A stretch of 48,899 bases of DNA from Flavobacteriales bacterium (GTDB lineage Bacteria; Bacteroidota; Bacteroidia; Flavobacteriales_D; CAJJDF01), in NCBI GenBank assembly GCA_020630395.1, contig JAHDBM010000014.1, positions 10,185 to 59,083 on the forward strand, written 5' to 3'. The translations under genes and the position numbers were made by a program. Shown in pieces: positions 7,872 through 17,388 of this stretch. The notes under the pieces were generated by a model. The model was not told the DNA's origin. It did not search any database and saw only the letters and a program-made list of their open reading frames with translations. Position 1 is the stretch's first letter, and each line of letters opens with the position of its first letter.

Positions 7872-9884
7872 TTAACTGCTTGCTAGATTAGTCATTAAAT
7901 TTGTGTATGGTAATGTGAAATTGATAATTGTACCCATAGAGTTTTGATCCGAAGAAAATGAAATAGCCGTTTTTTTCTTATTTACAATATTTAATCGTTT
8001 TTGAGTAATCGATAATGCTAGAGATTTGTGATTACTTACTTTCTTTAAAAGACTAGTTTTTTTCATTCCAACACCATCATCCTTAATAGTTATAAAAACA
8101 TTGTTTTGCTGTTTGGTGAAATTTATTTCTAAGTTTCCTTTATTGTCTTGATCCTTATCGATAAAACCATGAAGTATAGAGTTCTCTATAAAGGGTTGTA
8201 TTAGAATAGGAGGGATGGCTGTTTTATGAATATCTAAATCATCATCAACATTAATGGTGTAATTGAAATTTTTATGTCTCAGTTTTTCAATATCAATATA
8301 GTTAGTTAAAAAATCAATCTCTTTTTTTATAGAGATATTATCTTCTTGAACACTTTCAAGAGATAACCTCATTACTTTTGCAAATTTGGTTAAATATTGG
8401 TTTGCTTCTTTAGGTTTATTTTTACTAATAAAATTGTTTATGGAGTTCATTGCATTGAACAAAAAATGCGGATTAATTTGAAGCCGTAATGCCTGATTTT
8501 TCAAGTTAAAGATTTGTCTTTTAGCTTTGTTTTTTTGAATGATATATAATAGCAAGCCAATTAAAATAAGAAAAGACAGTATGCTTATAGTTATAGTGCT
8601 GTAGAATTTGCTTTTTTGATTAGCAATTTCATGTTTTGCTTTTGCATTAGCCAGCTCATTTTGCATTAAAGCCTCTTTTTGATCATAATCATATTTAAAC
8701 TGTTGTTTTATTAGTTCTCTTGTATTTTTTTTGTTGTCGATACTATCTTTTAGTTGGATAAATAATTTATGTGCATCCAAGGCTTTTTTATAATTGCCTA
8801 TTTTATCTTCAATTTTATATAAAATCTCACTAACGTGTCTTAGCTCTATAATATGATTTACCTCTTTAGCTAATTTCATTGCTTCTAATGCATTTGTTCT
8901 AGCTTTAATTAGGTTACTGTTTTCATATTCCAGTATGGCTATTTGGCGCAATGAAGAAATAATTCCTTTCTTGTATTGTATTTCTTTTGATATTGTATAA
9001 CTCTCAGACGCTAATTGAAGGGATTTTAATTTATTTCCTTTTGAATAATAAAATTCAGCTAACATTATCAATGAATGATGAAGCCCTCTTTTGTCTCTCA
9101 CTTTTCTTCTTATAGCTAAGCATTCCTCTTGTAAGTCAATCGCTTTTTGTTCCTGGTTGTTATTAAAGTATGCAAAAGCTAGGTTTGACATAGAAGAACA
9201 CATTGCAAATGTATCTTTTAATTCACTTCTTACAGCTAAACCCTTTTTGTGAAAATAAATAGCATTATCATAATCTTTTTGGTCATAATATAAAGCTCCC
9301 AAATTATTGTAAAAGTAGCCTATGCCATTTTTTTTATCTGCTTTCTCAAGTATGGATAAACCTTTCATGTACATGTTAACTGCTTCTTGATATTTTCCTT
9401 GAGAATGGTAAATTGAACCAAGGTTATTATATACAGGAGGTATTTCTCTTAAGGGAGAATAGTTCATTTTGTATACCAAACTTTTCTTATAGTAAATTAC
9501 GGCACTGTCTGGATTACCATTTTGATTAAGTAGTAAACCTTTGTTGTTTAGAGAAGATGCATATAATCTAAAAATCCCTGTGTCTTTAATTGCTTTGGCA
9601 TTAGGTAACTCTTGTTCTAATATTGTTAAAATATAGTCATTGTATTCTCCCCATATACTTTCTTCCCAAACACTACTAATTAGGTGGTTTAGTATTTCGA
9701 GTTTAGGACCTTTTTCTGTTGTGTTATGATAAATAGTTAAACAGCTATCAATAATTCGTTTATCTTGGTCTGAGGCTTTTTCAAAATCAATATTATCTAT
9801 TAGATAAAAATTACTAGAATCAGTGCTTGTGTGAGCTGAGCCAATTGAAAAAACAAATAAAAGAAAAAGAGTAATGCACCTCAT
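7872..9884 (-). CDS. TPR-containing sensor histidine kinase, LytS/YehU type
   Basis: 670 residues. A signal peptide (LFLLFVFSIGSA) is followed by a periplasmic TPR array from about 100 to 380 (repeats such as VYNNLGSIYHSQGKYQEAV and FYNNLGALYYDQKDYDNAI), one membrane helix (427-449), and a cytoplasmic His-kinase domain. The phospho-acceptor region is NPHFLFNAMNSINNFI (His473), with the ATP-binding IPPILIQPFIENSILHGF and DDGVGM. This is the usual Bacteroidota architecture in which the TPRs sense or bind an envelope signal. Such kinases normally pair with a LytTR response regulator, but none is adjacent, so the gene is an orphan here. It is preceded by a full-consensus promoter whose -7 box merges with a long inverted repeat. 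Confidence 0.93.
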   Translation of the reverse strand: MRCITLFLLFVFSIGSAHTSTDSSNFYLIDNIDFEKASDQDKRIIDSCLTIYHNTTEKGPKLEILNHLISSVWEESIWGEYNDYILTILEQELPNAKAIKDTGIFRLYASSLNNKGLLLNQNGNPDSAVIYYKKSLVYKMNYSPLREIPPVYNNLGSIYHSQGKYQEAVNMYMKGLSILEKADKKNGIGYFYNNLGALYYDQKDYDNAIYFHKKGLAVRSELKDTFAMCSSMSNLAFAYFNNNQEQKAIDLQEECLAIRRKVRDKRGLHHSLIMLAEFYYSKGNKLKSLQLASESYTISKEIQYKKGIISSLRQIAILEYENSNLIKARTNALEAMKLAKEVNHIIELRHVSEILYKIEDKIGNYKKALDAHKLFIQLKDSIDNKKNTRELIKQQFKYDYDQKEALMQNELANAKAKHEIANQKSKFYSTITISILSFLILIGLLLYIIQKNKAKRQIFNLKNQALRLQINPHFLFNAMNSINNFISKNKPKEANQYLTKFAKVMRLSLESVQEDNISIKKEIDFLTNYIDIEKLRHKNFNYTINVDDDLDIHKTAIPPILIQPFIENSILHGFIDKDQDNKGNLEINFTKQQNNVFITIKDDGVGMKKTSLLKKVSNHKSLALSITQKRLNIVNKKKTAISFSSDQNSMGTIINFTLPYTNLMTNLASS

Positions 9885-9898
9885 ATTTTAAAAAATTA

Positions 9899-9928
9899 AG
9901 TTTTGATAAAACAAGTTTCATCAAAACT
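9899..9928 (-). repeat. Inverted repeat over the kinase promoter start region
   Basis: Arms 9899-9912 and 9915-9928 pair over 14 bases with one G-U. On the minus strand the repeat begins with AGTTTTG of the -7 box and ends 14 bases before the kinase ATG. It could be an operator, a 5'-leader hairpin, or the terminator of the upstream metalloprotease gene, since AATTTTTT follows on the minus strand. Confidence 0.6.
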
Positions 9929-9952
9929 ATTTTTTAAAATGATGTAATCAAA
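9922..9952 (-). promoter_or_regulatory. Promoter of the sensor-kinase gene
   Basis: On the minus strand TTTG (9952-9949), a spacer of exactly 19 bases, then TAGTTTTG (9929-9922) match the Bacteroidota TTTG-N19-TAnnTTTG consensus with no mismatch. The predicted transcript would start roughly 30 bases before the ATG, inside the inverted repeat. Confidence 0.7.
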
Positions 9953-9995
9953 ATAAAAGAGATAGATTAATAAGGTATACTTAAGAAAAGATGTT

Positions 9996-10757
9996 TTATT
10001 TACCTCCGTTCCCTCTTAAATCATTGATACAGTTAGCATCAAGAGTAGGGATAGGAGTACTTCCGATTAAGTTGTTAAATAAATCTCCAGTCTCGGCAGT
10101 CCAATTCATTAAGCAGTTACTGTTGTCACAATGAGCTCCATTTGGTTCATCATGATGATCGTTTTGCATATCGGTACCATTATTAACTAAGCCTAAAATA
10201 TGTCCATATTCATGATTGATTACAGTGGTTTCAATTTTAGTTCTATCTGGAGCTCCAATTCCGGTTGAAGCATCTTTAAGTGTTTTTTCAAAAATAACCA
10301 TAGAAGTATTGTAATAAGCTATACCAAGTACCTTTCCACTACTTGTATTGCCAGCATATTCCCCATCCAGAAAAAGAAAGTAAGTGGCAATTTCTTTTCT
10401 AGTAGTAAATTCCTTTCTGTAATCGTCTTCTAAACGTTTTATATCATCTAAATCATAACTAGACTGTCCTTCTGCTGGAATTTCTTTGGTAATAATTCTA
10501 ATTCCATCAGGTTTGTTAAGACGATCGTCTAAAAAATCTTCTAAATTATCAATAGCTGCTGCAGTTGGTTCAAACCCTTCCATGTACTGTATTTCAACTA
10601 CTAATTTTTTATACTTATCATTCGATAATAAGTGGTTAGCTGAATCACCTACAGATTGTCTATGATTTCGTTTTATTTTGTAATTAGAGTCTTTTCTACA
10701 GGCTACAATACTTATTGTAAGTACTGAAATTATGAAGATTATGTTGTGAAATTTCAT
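9996..10757 (-). CDS. Lipoprotein metalloprotease (HEYGH type)
   Basis: 253 residues. A lipoprotein signal peptide ends in the lipobox SIVAC (Cys20). The zinc site is INHEYGHILGL (HEYGH at 182-186), followed by a His/Asp/Cys-rich stretch (NDHHDEPNGAHCDNSNC) and CLMNW, which looks like a Met-turn. This resembles metzincin-like proteases, but the canonical third ligand position (HExxHxxGxxH) is Asn (LGLVNN), so the third ligand must come from the downstream histidines. Proteins with this arrangement are annotated as 'membrane metalloprotease' in Flavobacteria. It lies between a lipoprotein gene and the TPR sensor kinase on the same strand. The substrate is unknown. Confidence 0.8.
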   Translation of the reverse strand: MKFHNIIFIISVLTISIVACRKDSNYKIKRNHRQSVGDSANHLLSNDKYKKLVVEIQYMEGFEPTAAAIDNLEDFLDDRLNKPDGIRIITKEIPAEGQSSYDLDDIKRLEDDYRKEFTTRKEIATYFLFLDGEYAGNTSSGKVLGIAYYNTSMVIFEKTLKDASTGIGAPDRTKIETTVINHEYGHILGLVNNGTDMQNDHHDEPNGAHCDNSNCLMNWTAETGDLFNNLIGSTPIPTLDANCINDLRGNGGK

Positions 10758-10780
10758 GGTTTAATTTTTATGAAAATACA

Positions 10781-10810
10781 AAAAAGAGGCTTGTTATTCA
10801 AGCCTCTTTT
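10781..10810 (-). terminator. Rho-independent terminator of the small lipoprotein gene
   Basis: A perfect 12-bp stem (10782-10793 with 10799-10810) surrounds a five-base loop. On the minus strand it ends in a run of six T, eight bases after the stop codon of the lipoprotein gene. It separates that gene from the metalloprotease gene. Confidence 0.9.
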
Positions 10811-10817
10811 GTTAAGG

Positions 10818-11213
10818 TTAATTATTTTCAATATATCGACTTAGTTCATCTCTATCCGATTTATATGCTAATTCATCAACTACATCATAATACATATGTT
10901 TATCTGTAGTATGATGATAAAGATGTTTAGCCATTTCTAATTTATCATCACGGTAAACGTATAAATCTATTATTTCTATGACTTGAGGAGTTTTGTAGCA
11001 ATGACTTCTTGTTAGGTTTAAGCCTCTTGATAGCTTTTCATCTTTGTATACTGCTTGGTCTATTTTATCTTTAATATAGTTTAAGTCAGATGGTGATATC
11101 TCTGATGCACATACTGGGCCATTATCTACAGGAGGTAAAAAAATATCTTTTTCACATGAAGCTAATCCAAACATGATTAACAGAACTATTGAAGTAATTT
11201 TTAGCGTTTTCAT
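10818..11213 (-). CDS. Small lipoprotein of unknown function
   Basis: 131 residues. The signal peptide has a clear lipobox (FGLASC, Cys20), so the mature protein is lipid-anchored. The rest is hydrophilic and rich in Tyr, Asp and His (YVYRDDKLEMAKHLYHHT), probably helical; I recognise no domain. It is followed by its own strong terminator, so it is transcribed mainly as a single gene despite lying just upstream of the metalloprotease lipoprotein. Function unknown. Confidence 0.75.
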   Translation of the reverse strand: MKTLKITSIVLLIMFGLASCEKDIFLPPVDNGPVCASEISPSDLNYIKDKIDQAVYKDEKLSRGLNLTRSHCYKTPQVIEIIDLYVYRDDKLEMAKHLYHHTTDKHMYYDVVDELAYKSDRDELSRYIENN

Positions 11214-11340
11214 AATAATTGGTTTTGGTTAGTACGTTAAGTTTCTTTTGTTTTAGATGGAGTATTTCAAGTACTGTGCCAAAAACTTAATTTTAACCAA
11301 TTTTAGAGGTTTTGAAAAGCTAATAATTTGTTAAAAATGT

Positions 11341-11348
11341 TATATTTG
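11341..11348 (+). promoter_or_regulatory. Candidate -7 element of the K+ channel gene (TATATTTG)
   Basis: An exact TAnnTTTG match lies 26 bases before the GTG start. No TTG is present at 17-23 bases upstream, so the -33 box is weak. Confidence 0.5.
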
Positions 11349-11374
11349 CGATTCATGATTAAAGCCAAAAGCTA

Positions 11375-12400
11375 GTGTTACTCAACTTTAAATTATTTTC
11401 TAAGATATATTATGCCATTTTTATTTTGGTGTCGATTATTTTGATGGGAATAATTGGGTTTATGCTAATTGAAGGATATTCTTTTTCAGAGGCTTTTTAC
11501 ATGACAATTATTACAGTATCAACAGTAGGATTTAACGAAGTAAGAGAGTTAAGTGATAATGGAAGATTATTTACTTCTTTTTTAATTATAACTAGTTTTG
11601 GTACGTTTGCCTATGCATTAACATCTATTACTAAATATATAGTTGGAGGTGAATATCGAGCCTATTTTAAAGATTACAAGATGAATAAACAAATAGAAAA
11701 ATTGAACCGACATGTGCTGGTATGTGGATATGGTAGAGTTGGTACCGAAGCAGTAGATGATCTTAATGCACATGATCAGCCATATATTATTATTGAGCAG
11801 AAAAAAGAAATTTTAGATAAGTTTAGAGCATCTGAAGAGCATCCTTTTTTAGAGGGGAATGCAACATCAGATGAAGTGTTAATGGATGCAAAAATAATGG
11901 ATGCAAAAGCTTTAATAACAACTTTGCCATCTGATGCTGATAATTTGTTTGTTGTACTATCAGCACGATCATTAAATCCCAAGTTAAAAATTATTAGTAG
12001 AGCATCTAACAAAACATCAGTTGCTAAATTAAAAACTGCTGGGGCTAATAATGTTATTATGCCCGATTCTTTAGGAGGGGCCCACATGGCATCCCTAGTT
12101 ACAACACCTGATGTAATCGAGTTTTTAGATCAAATTTCAATACAAGGACAAAGTGATTGTAATTTAGAAGAAATTAGGTTTAAATATATTCCAGATATAT
12201 ATAAAAATAAATCATTGGGTTTTCTTAAAACATCATTTTCTACAGGGTGTACGATAATTGGATATAAGAATCCTGAAGGAGATTATTTAGTAAATCCCGG
12301 AGATGAAATTGATATTGTTCCTGGTTCTAAAATATTTGTTTTAGGAGAAGCCGGACAAATAAAAGAGTTAAACAGAATGTTTAAAATTCCAAATGAATAA
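11375..12400 (+). CDS. Two-helix potassium channel with RCK (TrkA) domain
   Basis: 341 residues. TM1 (about 12-33), a pore helix, the selectivity filter TVGF (50-53) and TM2 (about 64-89) form a 2TM K+ pore. A cytoplasmic RCK/TrkA-N domain follows with the Rossmann signature GYGRVG (118-123), then a TrkA-C domain (about 250-335) that would bind the gating ligand. The best start is the GTG at 11375; an in-frame stop lies just upstream. Four such subunits form a ligand-gated K+ channel in the inner membrane. The gene overlaps the next one by eight bases, opening a long co-directional run. Confidence 0.93.
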   Translation: MLLNFKLFSKIYYAIFILVSIILMGIIGFMLIEGYSFSEAFYMTIITVSTVGFNEVRELSDNGRLFTSFLIITSFGTFAYALTSITKYIVGGEYRAYFKDYKMNKQIEKLNRHVLVCGYGRVGTEAVDDLNAHDQPYIIIEQKKEILDKFRASEEHPFLEGNATSDEVLMDAKIMDAKALITTLPSDADNLFVVLSARSLNPKLKIISRASNKTSVAKLKTAGANNVIMPDSLGGAHMASLVTTPDVIEFLDQISIQGQSDCNLEEIRFKYIPDIYKNKSLGFLKTSFSTGCTIIGYKNPEGDYLVNPGDEIDIVPGSKIFVLGEAGQIKELNRMFKIPNE

Positions 12401-13307
12401 AAAAAGAATATTAATTACGGGTTCAAATGGGTTATTGGGTCAAAAGTTAGTTCATCAACTATTACATCATGCTAGTTTAGAATTAATTGCTACTTCTAAA
12501 GGAGAAAATCGTATAAATTCATTACATAATCTAAACTTTGAATCATTAGATATTACAATTAAAGAAGAAGTTGAAGCGATTGTTGCTAAATGGAAACCTG
12601 ATGTTATCATTAACACAGCCGCTATGACAAACGTAGATGCTTGTGAAGATGAACAAGAAGCGTGTTGGAATATTAATGTTAATGCAGTTGATCATTTGTT
12701 GCAAGCTTCAAAAAAGCAACAAGCTCATTTAATTCATTTATCAACCGATTTTGTTTTTGATGGAGAAGATGGTCCTTATGTAGAAACAGATACACCTAAT
12801 CCATTAAGTTATTATGCTAAATCTAAATTAGCTTCTGAAAAATTGTTACTAGAGAGTGGTTATGATAACATTGCCATAGCTCGTACGATTATAGTATATG
12901 GTGTAGGGCAAAACTTAAGCAGAGGAAATGTGGTGTTGTGGGCTAGGGGAGCTATGCAAAAGCAAGACCCGATTAATGTAGTAGATGATCAATTTCGCTC
13001 TCCAACTTTAGCAGAAGATTTGGCTAGAGGTTGTCTATTAATTGCGGAGAAAAAAGCGAGAGGAATTTATCATTTATCAGGCAAAGATATTATGAGTATT
13101 TTAGAATTGGTATATCGAGTTGCTGATTATTACGGTTATGATAAATCATGTGTTACCCCAATTAAAACAGAAACGCTTAATCAAAAAGCAGCAAGACCAA
13201 TAAAAACAGGTTTTATTTTAGATAAAGCAATACATGATTTAGGATATGCCCCAAGATCATTTGAAGAAGGATTAGCCATATTAGAAGAGCAATTGGGGGC
13301 ATTATAA
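12393..13307 (+). CDS. dTDP-4-dehydrorhamnose reductase-like SDR (RmlD family)
   Basis: 304 residues. The NAD(P)-binding [12 protein letters not shown] (about 8-19) starts an extended short-chain dehydrogenase fold. RmlD-type features are [30 protein letters not shown] and the catalytic YAKSK (Tyr-xxx-Lys). RmlD makes dTDP-L-rhamnose, but no rmlA, B or C lies nearby, so the substrate may be another nucleotide sugar or metabolite. The start ATG lies inside the end of the K+ channel gene, suggesting translational coupling. Confidence 0.85.
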   Translation: MNKKRILITGSNGLLGQKLVHQLLHHASLELIATSKGENRINSLHNLNFESLDITIKEEVEAIVAKWKPDVIINTAAMTNVDACEDEQEACWNINVNAVDHLLQASKKQQAHLIHLSTDFVFDGEDGPYVETDTPNPLSYYAKSKLASEKLLLESGYDNIAIARTIIVYGVGQNLSRGNVVLWARGAMQKQDPINVVDDQFRSPTLAEDLARGCLLIAEKKARGIYHLSGKDIMSILELVYRVADYYGYDKSCVTPIKTETLNQKAARPIKTGFILDKAIHDLGYAPRSFEEGLAILEEQLGAL

Positions 13308-13360
13308 TTGTGTTAACCCTTACATTTTTTTACTTTTACACCCCCGTTAAATTAGATTTT

Positions 13361-15547
13361 ATGAAATTGACTATTAAATATTTATGTTTTTTACTGATAA
13401 CATTTGCTTTTATCAGTGCTAATACTCAAGTAACAGTTAATGTTACTGAACTTCCTGATTCCTTACGAATAAGTAAAATGGATGGAGTAAATAATATTAC
13501 TACAGGTAATTTCTATAATTTTTATTGGGATGCAAATAATTATTTGGTAGATCTTGTTTATAATAGAAAACGAGAGGATAATAAAGGAGCAATATATGGA
13601 TTGGTATTAAACACTAATGTAAAAGATACTTTAGAGTTTAATCTTAAATCAAAAGGTAATCAGTTAACAGAATTATCCTTCTTAAACAAAAAAATAGACT
13701 TAAAAGAGGGTAAAACTTATGCATTATATTTTGCTGATACAAATGCGTACAGGGATACAGTGTATGTTCATGCCGATTTATTAGGTATGGATAAGAAAAT
13801 TGATATGGCTTTTGGTAAAGGTACTGGAGGCTTTGTTGGTTTAATATTTGCTCAAATTCCGTTTGGTTCTGTTGAGGAAGAATTACAAATAGATGTTACT
13901 AAACCAGGTTCATTTTATACATTAAAAGAGAAAAACGATAGCGCTTATATTTCTGGAGTTACTGTATTGAAGAGAAACGCAACAATGTTGTCATCTGCTA
14001 ATGATAAACTAGTTATTAATGGAGATGAATTTGTTATTGCTAAATCAGATATACCAGCTAATGGATTGGTTTCAATTACAGCTTCTGCACCACATTCAAA
14101 TGTTTTTTGGGTATTAATAGTGCTTTTGTTGGGGGCATTATTTTTTACCATTTATTTTGGATTTATAAATTTTAGAGGTTTTAAAACATCTATCAATATT
14201 GTAAGGGGGAAATATGATAATTTAGAAGATGGAGGTTATGTTGAGTCATCAGATACGTTTCCAGGATCTGATAAGGATGAAATAGAAGATAATCCTGATA
14301 CAATTAGAGTTGAAGGAGATCATGGAGAAGGAGAAGTTTCTCACTTTCAAGCATTAACTGCAGCTCTTTCTGCTACGGTTGGATTAGGTAATATTGCAGG
14401 TGTTGCAATAGCCTTGTCAATTGGTGGTCCGGGTGCTACTTTTTGGATGATTGTTGCTGGGCTTTTAGGAATGTCTTCGAAATTTGTTGAATGTACATTA
14501 GGAGTTAAATACCGTGAAATAGATGAAAATGGAACGGTTTATGGAGGTCCAATGTATTATTTAAGTAAAGGACTAAAAGAAATCAAAGCTGGTGGTTTAG
14601 GTAAGGTTTTAGCTGTGTTGTTTGCTATTATGTGTATAGGAGGATCTTTTGGAGGAGGAAATATGTTCCAATCTAATCAAGCTTTTCAAATGTTTGAGTC
14701 TGTAACTGGTGGAGAAGAAAGCTTTATTCATGGTAACGGATGGATATTTGGTTTAATAATGTCTGTTTTAGTTGGTATTGTAATTATTGGAGGAATTAAA
14801 AAAATTGCAAAAGTAACGGATAAAATAGTTCCTTTTATGGTTGGAGTGTATGTGTTAGCTGCTCTTATTATTTTAGGAATGAACGTTACCTTAATTCCTG
14901 ATGCATTTGGTGAGATTTTTGGAGGAGCATTTACTGGAGCCGGTATAACAGGTGGTGTAATTGGAGTATTGATACAAGGATTTAAGCGAGCAGCATTTTC
15001 TAATGAAGCAGGTATTGGTTCTGCCTCTATAGCTCATGCTGCAGTTAAAACTAAGCATGCGGCAAGTGAAGGGTTAGTTGCTTTATTAGAGCCATTTATT
15101 GATACAGTATTAGTATGTACTATGACGGCATTGGTTATTGTGATTACCAATATGGGAGGTGATGTGATGACTTATGGTACTGAAATTAAGGCTGGAGTTG
15201 AAGCAACTTCTGATGCTTTTGCAAGTCAAATATCATGGTTTCCTTATGTGTTAGCTATAGCCGTTATATTGTTTGCTTTTTCTTCTATGATTTCTTGGTC
15301 ATATTATGGTTTTCAAGCATGGTCTTATTTATTTGGTAAAAATAAAATGACAGAATATTCTTATAAATTTATTTTCTGTTTGTTTACTATAATTGGAGCT
15401 GCAGCAAGTCTTGGATCAGTTATTGATTTTTCTGATGCTATGATATTCGCAATGTTGGTTCCAAATATGATAGGTTTGGTATTACTATCGCCAATCGTTA
15501 AGAAAGAACTTCAAAAATATATGAAGTTAATTCGAGCTAAAAAATAA
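13361..15547 (+). CDS. Na+:alanine/glycine symporter (AGCS family) with N-terminal periplasmic domain
   Basis: 728 residues from the ATG at 13361; an upstream TTG in frame would spoil the signal peptide. Residues 1-21 form a signal peptide and about 22-245 a soluble domain of unknown fold ([15 protein letters not shown] and similar). A membrane helix at about 247-268 and an acidic linker ([11 protein letters not shown]) follow, and the AGCS transporter starts at about 325. AGCS hallmarks are [34 protein letters not shown] and [10 protein letters not shown]. It imports alanine or glycine with Na+. Typical AGCS proteins are about 450-550 residues without the added ectodomain. A candidate promoter (TTG 13308-13310, N20, TACTTTTA 13331-13338) has one mismatch. 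Confidence 0.92.
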   Translation: MKLTIKYLCFLLITFAFISANTQVTVNVTELPDSLRISKMDGVNNITTGNFYNFYWDANNYLVDLVYNRKREDNKGAIYGLVLNTNVKDTLEFNLKSKGNQLTELSFLNKKIDLKEGKTYALYFADTNAYRDTVYVHADLLGMDKKIDMAFGKGTGGFVGLIFAQIPFGSVEEELQIDVTKPGSFYTLKEKNDSAYISGVTVLKRNATMLSSANDKLVINGDEFVIAKSDIPANGLVSITASAPHSNVFWVLIVLLLGALFFTIYFGFINFRGFKTSINIVRGKYDNLEDGGYVESSDTFPGSDKDEIEDNPDTIRVEGDHGEGEVSHFQALTAALSATVGLGNIAGVAIALSIGGPGATFWMIVAGLLGMSSKFVECTLGVKYREIDENGTVYGGPMYYLSKGLKEIKAGGLGKVLAVLFAIMCIGGSFGGGNMFQSNQAFQMFESVTGGEESFIHGNGWIFGLIMSVLVGIVIIGGIKKIAKVTDKIVPFMVGVYVLAALIILGMNVTLIPDAFGEIFGGAFTGAGITGGVIGVLIQGFKRAAFSNEAGIGSASIAHAAVKTKHAASEGLVALLEPFIDTVLVCTMTALVIVITNMGGDVMTYGTEIKAGVEATSDAFASQISWFPYVLAIAVILFAFSSMISWSYYGFQAWSYLFGKNKMTEYSYKFIFCLFTIIGAAASLGSVIDFSDAMIFAMLVPNMIGLVLLSPIVKKELQKYMKLIRAKK

Positions 15548-16651
15548 TTGAGATTCTTAAAAGAATATTTTGCATTTTCCTCTTCCGAAAGAAGAGGGAT
15601 TTTTGCTTTTAGCCTTTTTTTATGTATGCTTATTGCAAGTTATTTTATTCTTCCTAAGTTATTTCCTGCTCAAGTTTTAGATTCCTCTCAATTCAAAGAA
15701 GAATTGGTTATGCTGGATAAACAATTAGAACAGGTTGTATCTAGTTCATCATATCAAGTTAATGATAAACAGAAGATTGAATATTTTAAATTTAATCCAA
15801 ATACAGTATCTAAAGATGAATTGATATCGTTAGGATTAACAGAAAAGTTATCATCAACCATTATAAATTTTCGTAACAAAGGAGGTAGGTTTTATAAAAA
15901 GCAAGATATGCTTAAAATATATGGAATGAACAAAACGATCTATCATGATTTAGTTCCCTGGATAGTGTTAGATAATAATAAAAAAGATAAGGTAAGTAAT
16001 AAAGTATATAATGATGAAATAGTGTTGTTCAATTTTAATCCAAATACTGTTTTGAGAGAGGAAATGGAAAAGTTGGGTTTTAGTAAGAAGCAATCAAATA
16101 ACATTATTAATTATAGAGAAAAAGGGGGTGTTTTTAAGCAAAAAGAAGATCTAAAAAAGATATACACTATTTCAGATGATTTTTATGCTAAAATTGAAGA
16201 TTACATAGAAATATTAGTTGAGAATAATATAAAGGAATCTGCTACAGAAGCTAATGTTATATCCATTAATATAGCTAGTAAAGAGGAGTTGATAAAGCTA
16301 AAAGGAATAGGAGATAAATTATCCTCCACTATTATTAAATATCGGGGAATATTAGGAGGATTTCATTCTGTTAATCAATTAAAAGAAGTGTATGGTTTAT
16401 CTACTGAAACCATAGATAATATTGAGTCTTTTTTAGTTTTTGATATTCAATATCTCAATAAAATAAATATAAATACAGCTACTTTAAAAGAATTGTATAG
16501 TCATAAGTATCTATCTTATAATGATGCAAGAAAAATAGTAAATTACCGAACAGTTCACGGGTTATTCACAACTGTTAATGAAATTAAGCTAAACGATTTG
16601 GTAAAGGATAAACTTTATAGTAAAATTGCACCATATCTAACCGTTAAATGA
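15548..16651 (+). CDS. Membrane-anchored protein with four ComEA-type helix-hairpin-helix repeats
   Basis: 367 residues starting at a TTG directly after the symporter stop codon. One membrane helix (about 17-36) is followed by a coiled linker and four similar helix-hairpin-helix modules at about 80-141, 160-222, 238-298 and 305-366. Each has the pattern N-x-N-x-A/N-T/S...L...I-x-x-Y/F-R...G-x-F; the third has the most canonical turn (LKGIGDKLS). ComEA/HhH modules bind DNA without sequence specificity in uptake proteins. A DNA role here is plausible but unproven, and the repeats may instead mediate protein contacts. It overlaps the next lipoprotein gene by four bases. Confidence 0.85.
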   Translation: MRFLKEYFAFSSSERRGIFAFSLFLCMLIASYFILPKLFPAQVLDSSQFKEELVMLDKQLEQVVSSSSYQVNDKQKIEYFKFNPNTVSKDELISLGLTEKLSSTIINFRNKGGRFYKKQDMLKIYGMNKTIYHDLVPWIVLDNNKKDKVSNKVYNDEIVLFNFNPNTVLREEMEKLGFSKKQSNNIINYREKGGVFKQKEDLKKIYTISDDFYAKIEDYIEILVENNIKESATEANVISINIASKEELIKLKGIGDKLSSTIIKYRGILGGFHSVNQLKEVYGLSTETIDNIESFLVFDIQYLNKININTATLKELYSHKYLSYNDARKIVNYRTVHGLFTTVNEIKLNDLVKDKLYSKIAPYLTVK

Positions 16652-17388
16652 AACAATTTCTTTCTTTTGTTCTAGTATGTTTATTATTTGCATGTGAAAA
16701 CACAGATATAGGTCAATATACTGAAGATTTTGATGATTTAATGAATAATTTAGATAGTGTGCAAATAGATTACGATACTGTTATAGTTAAAGATTCAAAA
16801 TCCTTATCTCAATTTCCTTATTTTATTGACAGTACAAATTTCTCTTTCTTAATCAAGAAAAAAGAAAGTGAATTAAATCCTTCCTTTTTAATGGATGCGT
16901 TAACGGTATTTCAAGGAGATGAATATCAAGATTATTATATAAAACAATATTTATTTATAGACTCATTAAAACAGATTGATGAATATGAGCATTATGCATG
17001 GGACATAGGGAACATTATGTATGCTGAAGCATACCCATTAGATACTTTAATATTATCAAATAATGAAAAAATAATTTTTTGGTATTTAAAAGAATCTACT
17101 TACGAAGCATGTCCAAGTGCAAGTTACGACATGATATACAGTACAATGTATAAGGAAGATAATCCTAGCATAACTTTTTTATTTGCTGAAAGATCAGGAG
17201 GAGGAGAAGGTGGTTTTTGGGGAGAAACTAATATATATTCTTATATGGATACAGCTTTCAATGTAAAGCAAATTAGAGTAGATATTAATGGAGAAGAAGA
17301 TGATGAAGGAAATGAAATTATAGAATCTAGATTGGATTCTACTTTTTATAGCATAAAAGATTATCAAATAGTAAAAGCAGCACCATGA
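16648..17388 (+). CDS. Lipoprotein of unknown function
   Basis: 246 residues. The signal peptide ends in a lipobox (CLLFAC, Cys16), so the protein is probably lipid-anchored. The mature part is very acidic (DFDDLMNNLDSVQIDYDT, later NGEEDDEGNEI) with many Tyr and Ser and a Gly-rich patch (ERSGGGEGGFWG). No known domain is apparent. It overlaps the helix-hairpin-helix gene (ATGA, 16648-16651) and apt (17385-17388), so it lies inside a translationally coupled operon. Confidence 0.8.
   Translation: MKQFLSFVLVCLLFACENTDIGQYTEDFDDLMNNLDSVQIDYDTVIVKDSKSLSQFPYFIDSTNFSFLIKKKESELNPSFLMDALTVFQGDEYQDYYIKQYLFIDSLKQIDEYEHYAWDIGNIMYAEAYPLDTLILSNNEKIIFWYLKESTYEACPSASYDMIYSTMYKEDNPSITFLFAERSGGGEGGFWGETNIYSYMDTAFNVKQIRVDINGEEDDEGNEIIESRLDSTFYSIKDYQIVKAAP

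Noticed and set aside
12393-13307. A polysaccharide (rhamnose) biosynthesis cluster
   Set aside because: Only one RmlD-like gene is present; no other sugar-nucleotide or glycosyltransferase gene is nearby.
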